Shown here: positions 63,990 to 64,000 of the stretch, piece by piece
How positions within the stretch are numbered: the first letter of the stretch is position 1
Layout of the letters: every line of letters begins with the position of its first letter
NCBI RefSeq assembly: GCF_022429565.1
Contig: NZ_CP092487.1
Span: 643,501 to 707,500 of the forward strand
Direction: 5' to 3'
Source of the DNA: Lutibacter sp. A64
Lineage (GTDB): Bacteria > Bacteroidota > Bacteroidia > Flavobacteriales > Flavobacteriaceae
Length of the DNA stretch: 64,000 bases
Translations under genes and position numbers: made by a program
The notes under the pieces: generated by a model
The model's database searches: none
What the model was told of the DNA's origin: nothing
The model's input: only the letters and a program-made list of their open reading frames with translations

Positions 63990-64000
63990 ATAATTAAAAC

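Overview
The window is low-GC DNA from a member of the Bacteroidetes, most likely the family Flavobacteriaceae. The evidence is the very AT-rich intergenic DNA, TAnnTTTG-type -7 promoter elements, a type IX secretion C-terminal sorting domain, and clade-typical families (DUF3822, DUF493, START-like, SdpI/DUF3784, paired SurA-like isomerases, a cysteate/capnine-type PLP enzyme pair). The genus cannot be fixed from the sequence alone. No complete transposase, integrase, CRISPR array or rRNA operon is present. One intact tRNA gene was found.

Region 1 (1-24850) is a surface polysaccharide locus of the Wzx/Wzy type, in three blocks. Block A (1-3247) makes GDP-sugar precursors: gmd (cut by the window edge), an unusual nucleotidyltransferase-GHMP kinase fusion, and GDP-L-fucose synthase. 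Block B (4925-18451) is the strain-specific assembly block: a small cytidylyltransferase, UDP-glucose dehydrogenase, flippase, six or seven glycosyltransferases, an acyltransferase, a Wzy-like polymerase, a WecG/TagA transferase and the initiating polyprenyl-phosphate sugar transferase. Block C (20290-24850) is the export machine: Wza-like lipoprotein, Wzc-like tyrosine kinase and Wzi-like outer-membrane protein. Two large mosaics of hairpin repeats (3250-4920 and 18452-20200) separate the blocks exactly, and a smaller one (24955-25240) follows block C. The repeat arms covary between copies, and one 481-bp unit is tandemly duplicated.

Region 2 (25437-33930) holds accessory and surface genes: a secreted esterase, a DUF3784/SdpI membrane pair, a secreted M28 peptidase, an LrgA/LrgB pair, a small T9SS-sorted protein, a beta-barrel protein and a 914-residue phage-tail-fibre-like surface protein with four nearly identical 300-bp repeats.

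Region 3 (33930-36700) is a decayed integration site at a tRNA-Met gene. Two degenerate copies of the tRNA 3' half, two scars of a Bacteroidetes tyrosine integrase N-terminus, a RadC C-terminal scar and an IS3 transposase C-terminal scar surround an intact periplasmic redoxin gene and a truncated lipoprotein gene.

Region 4 (36820-64000) is conserved chromosomal backbone: aminotransferase class IV, AlgH, HU, Fmt, RecQ, an AAA ATPase, DUF493, three consecutive SurA-like periplasmic isomerases followed by MoxR, RsmD/DUF3822, a RecD-like helicase, a FIST sensor with a histidine kinase, YbaB, an oligopeptidase B-like S9 peptidase, a cysteate-synthase-like plus acyltransferase-like PLP pair (probable sulfonolipid/capnine synthesis), an exonuclease with a DUF294 protein, a NUDIX hydrolase and an M42 aminopeptidase.
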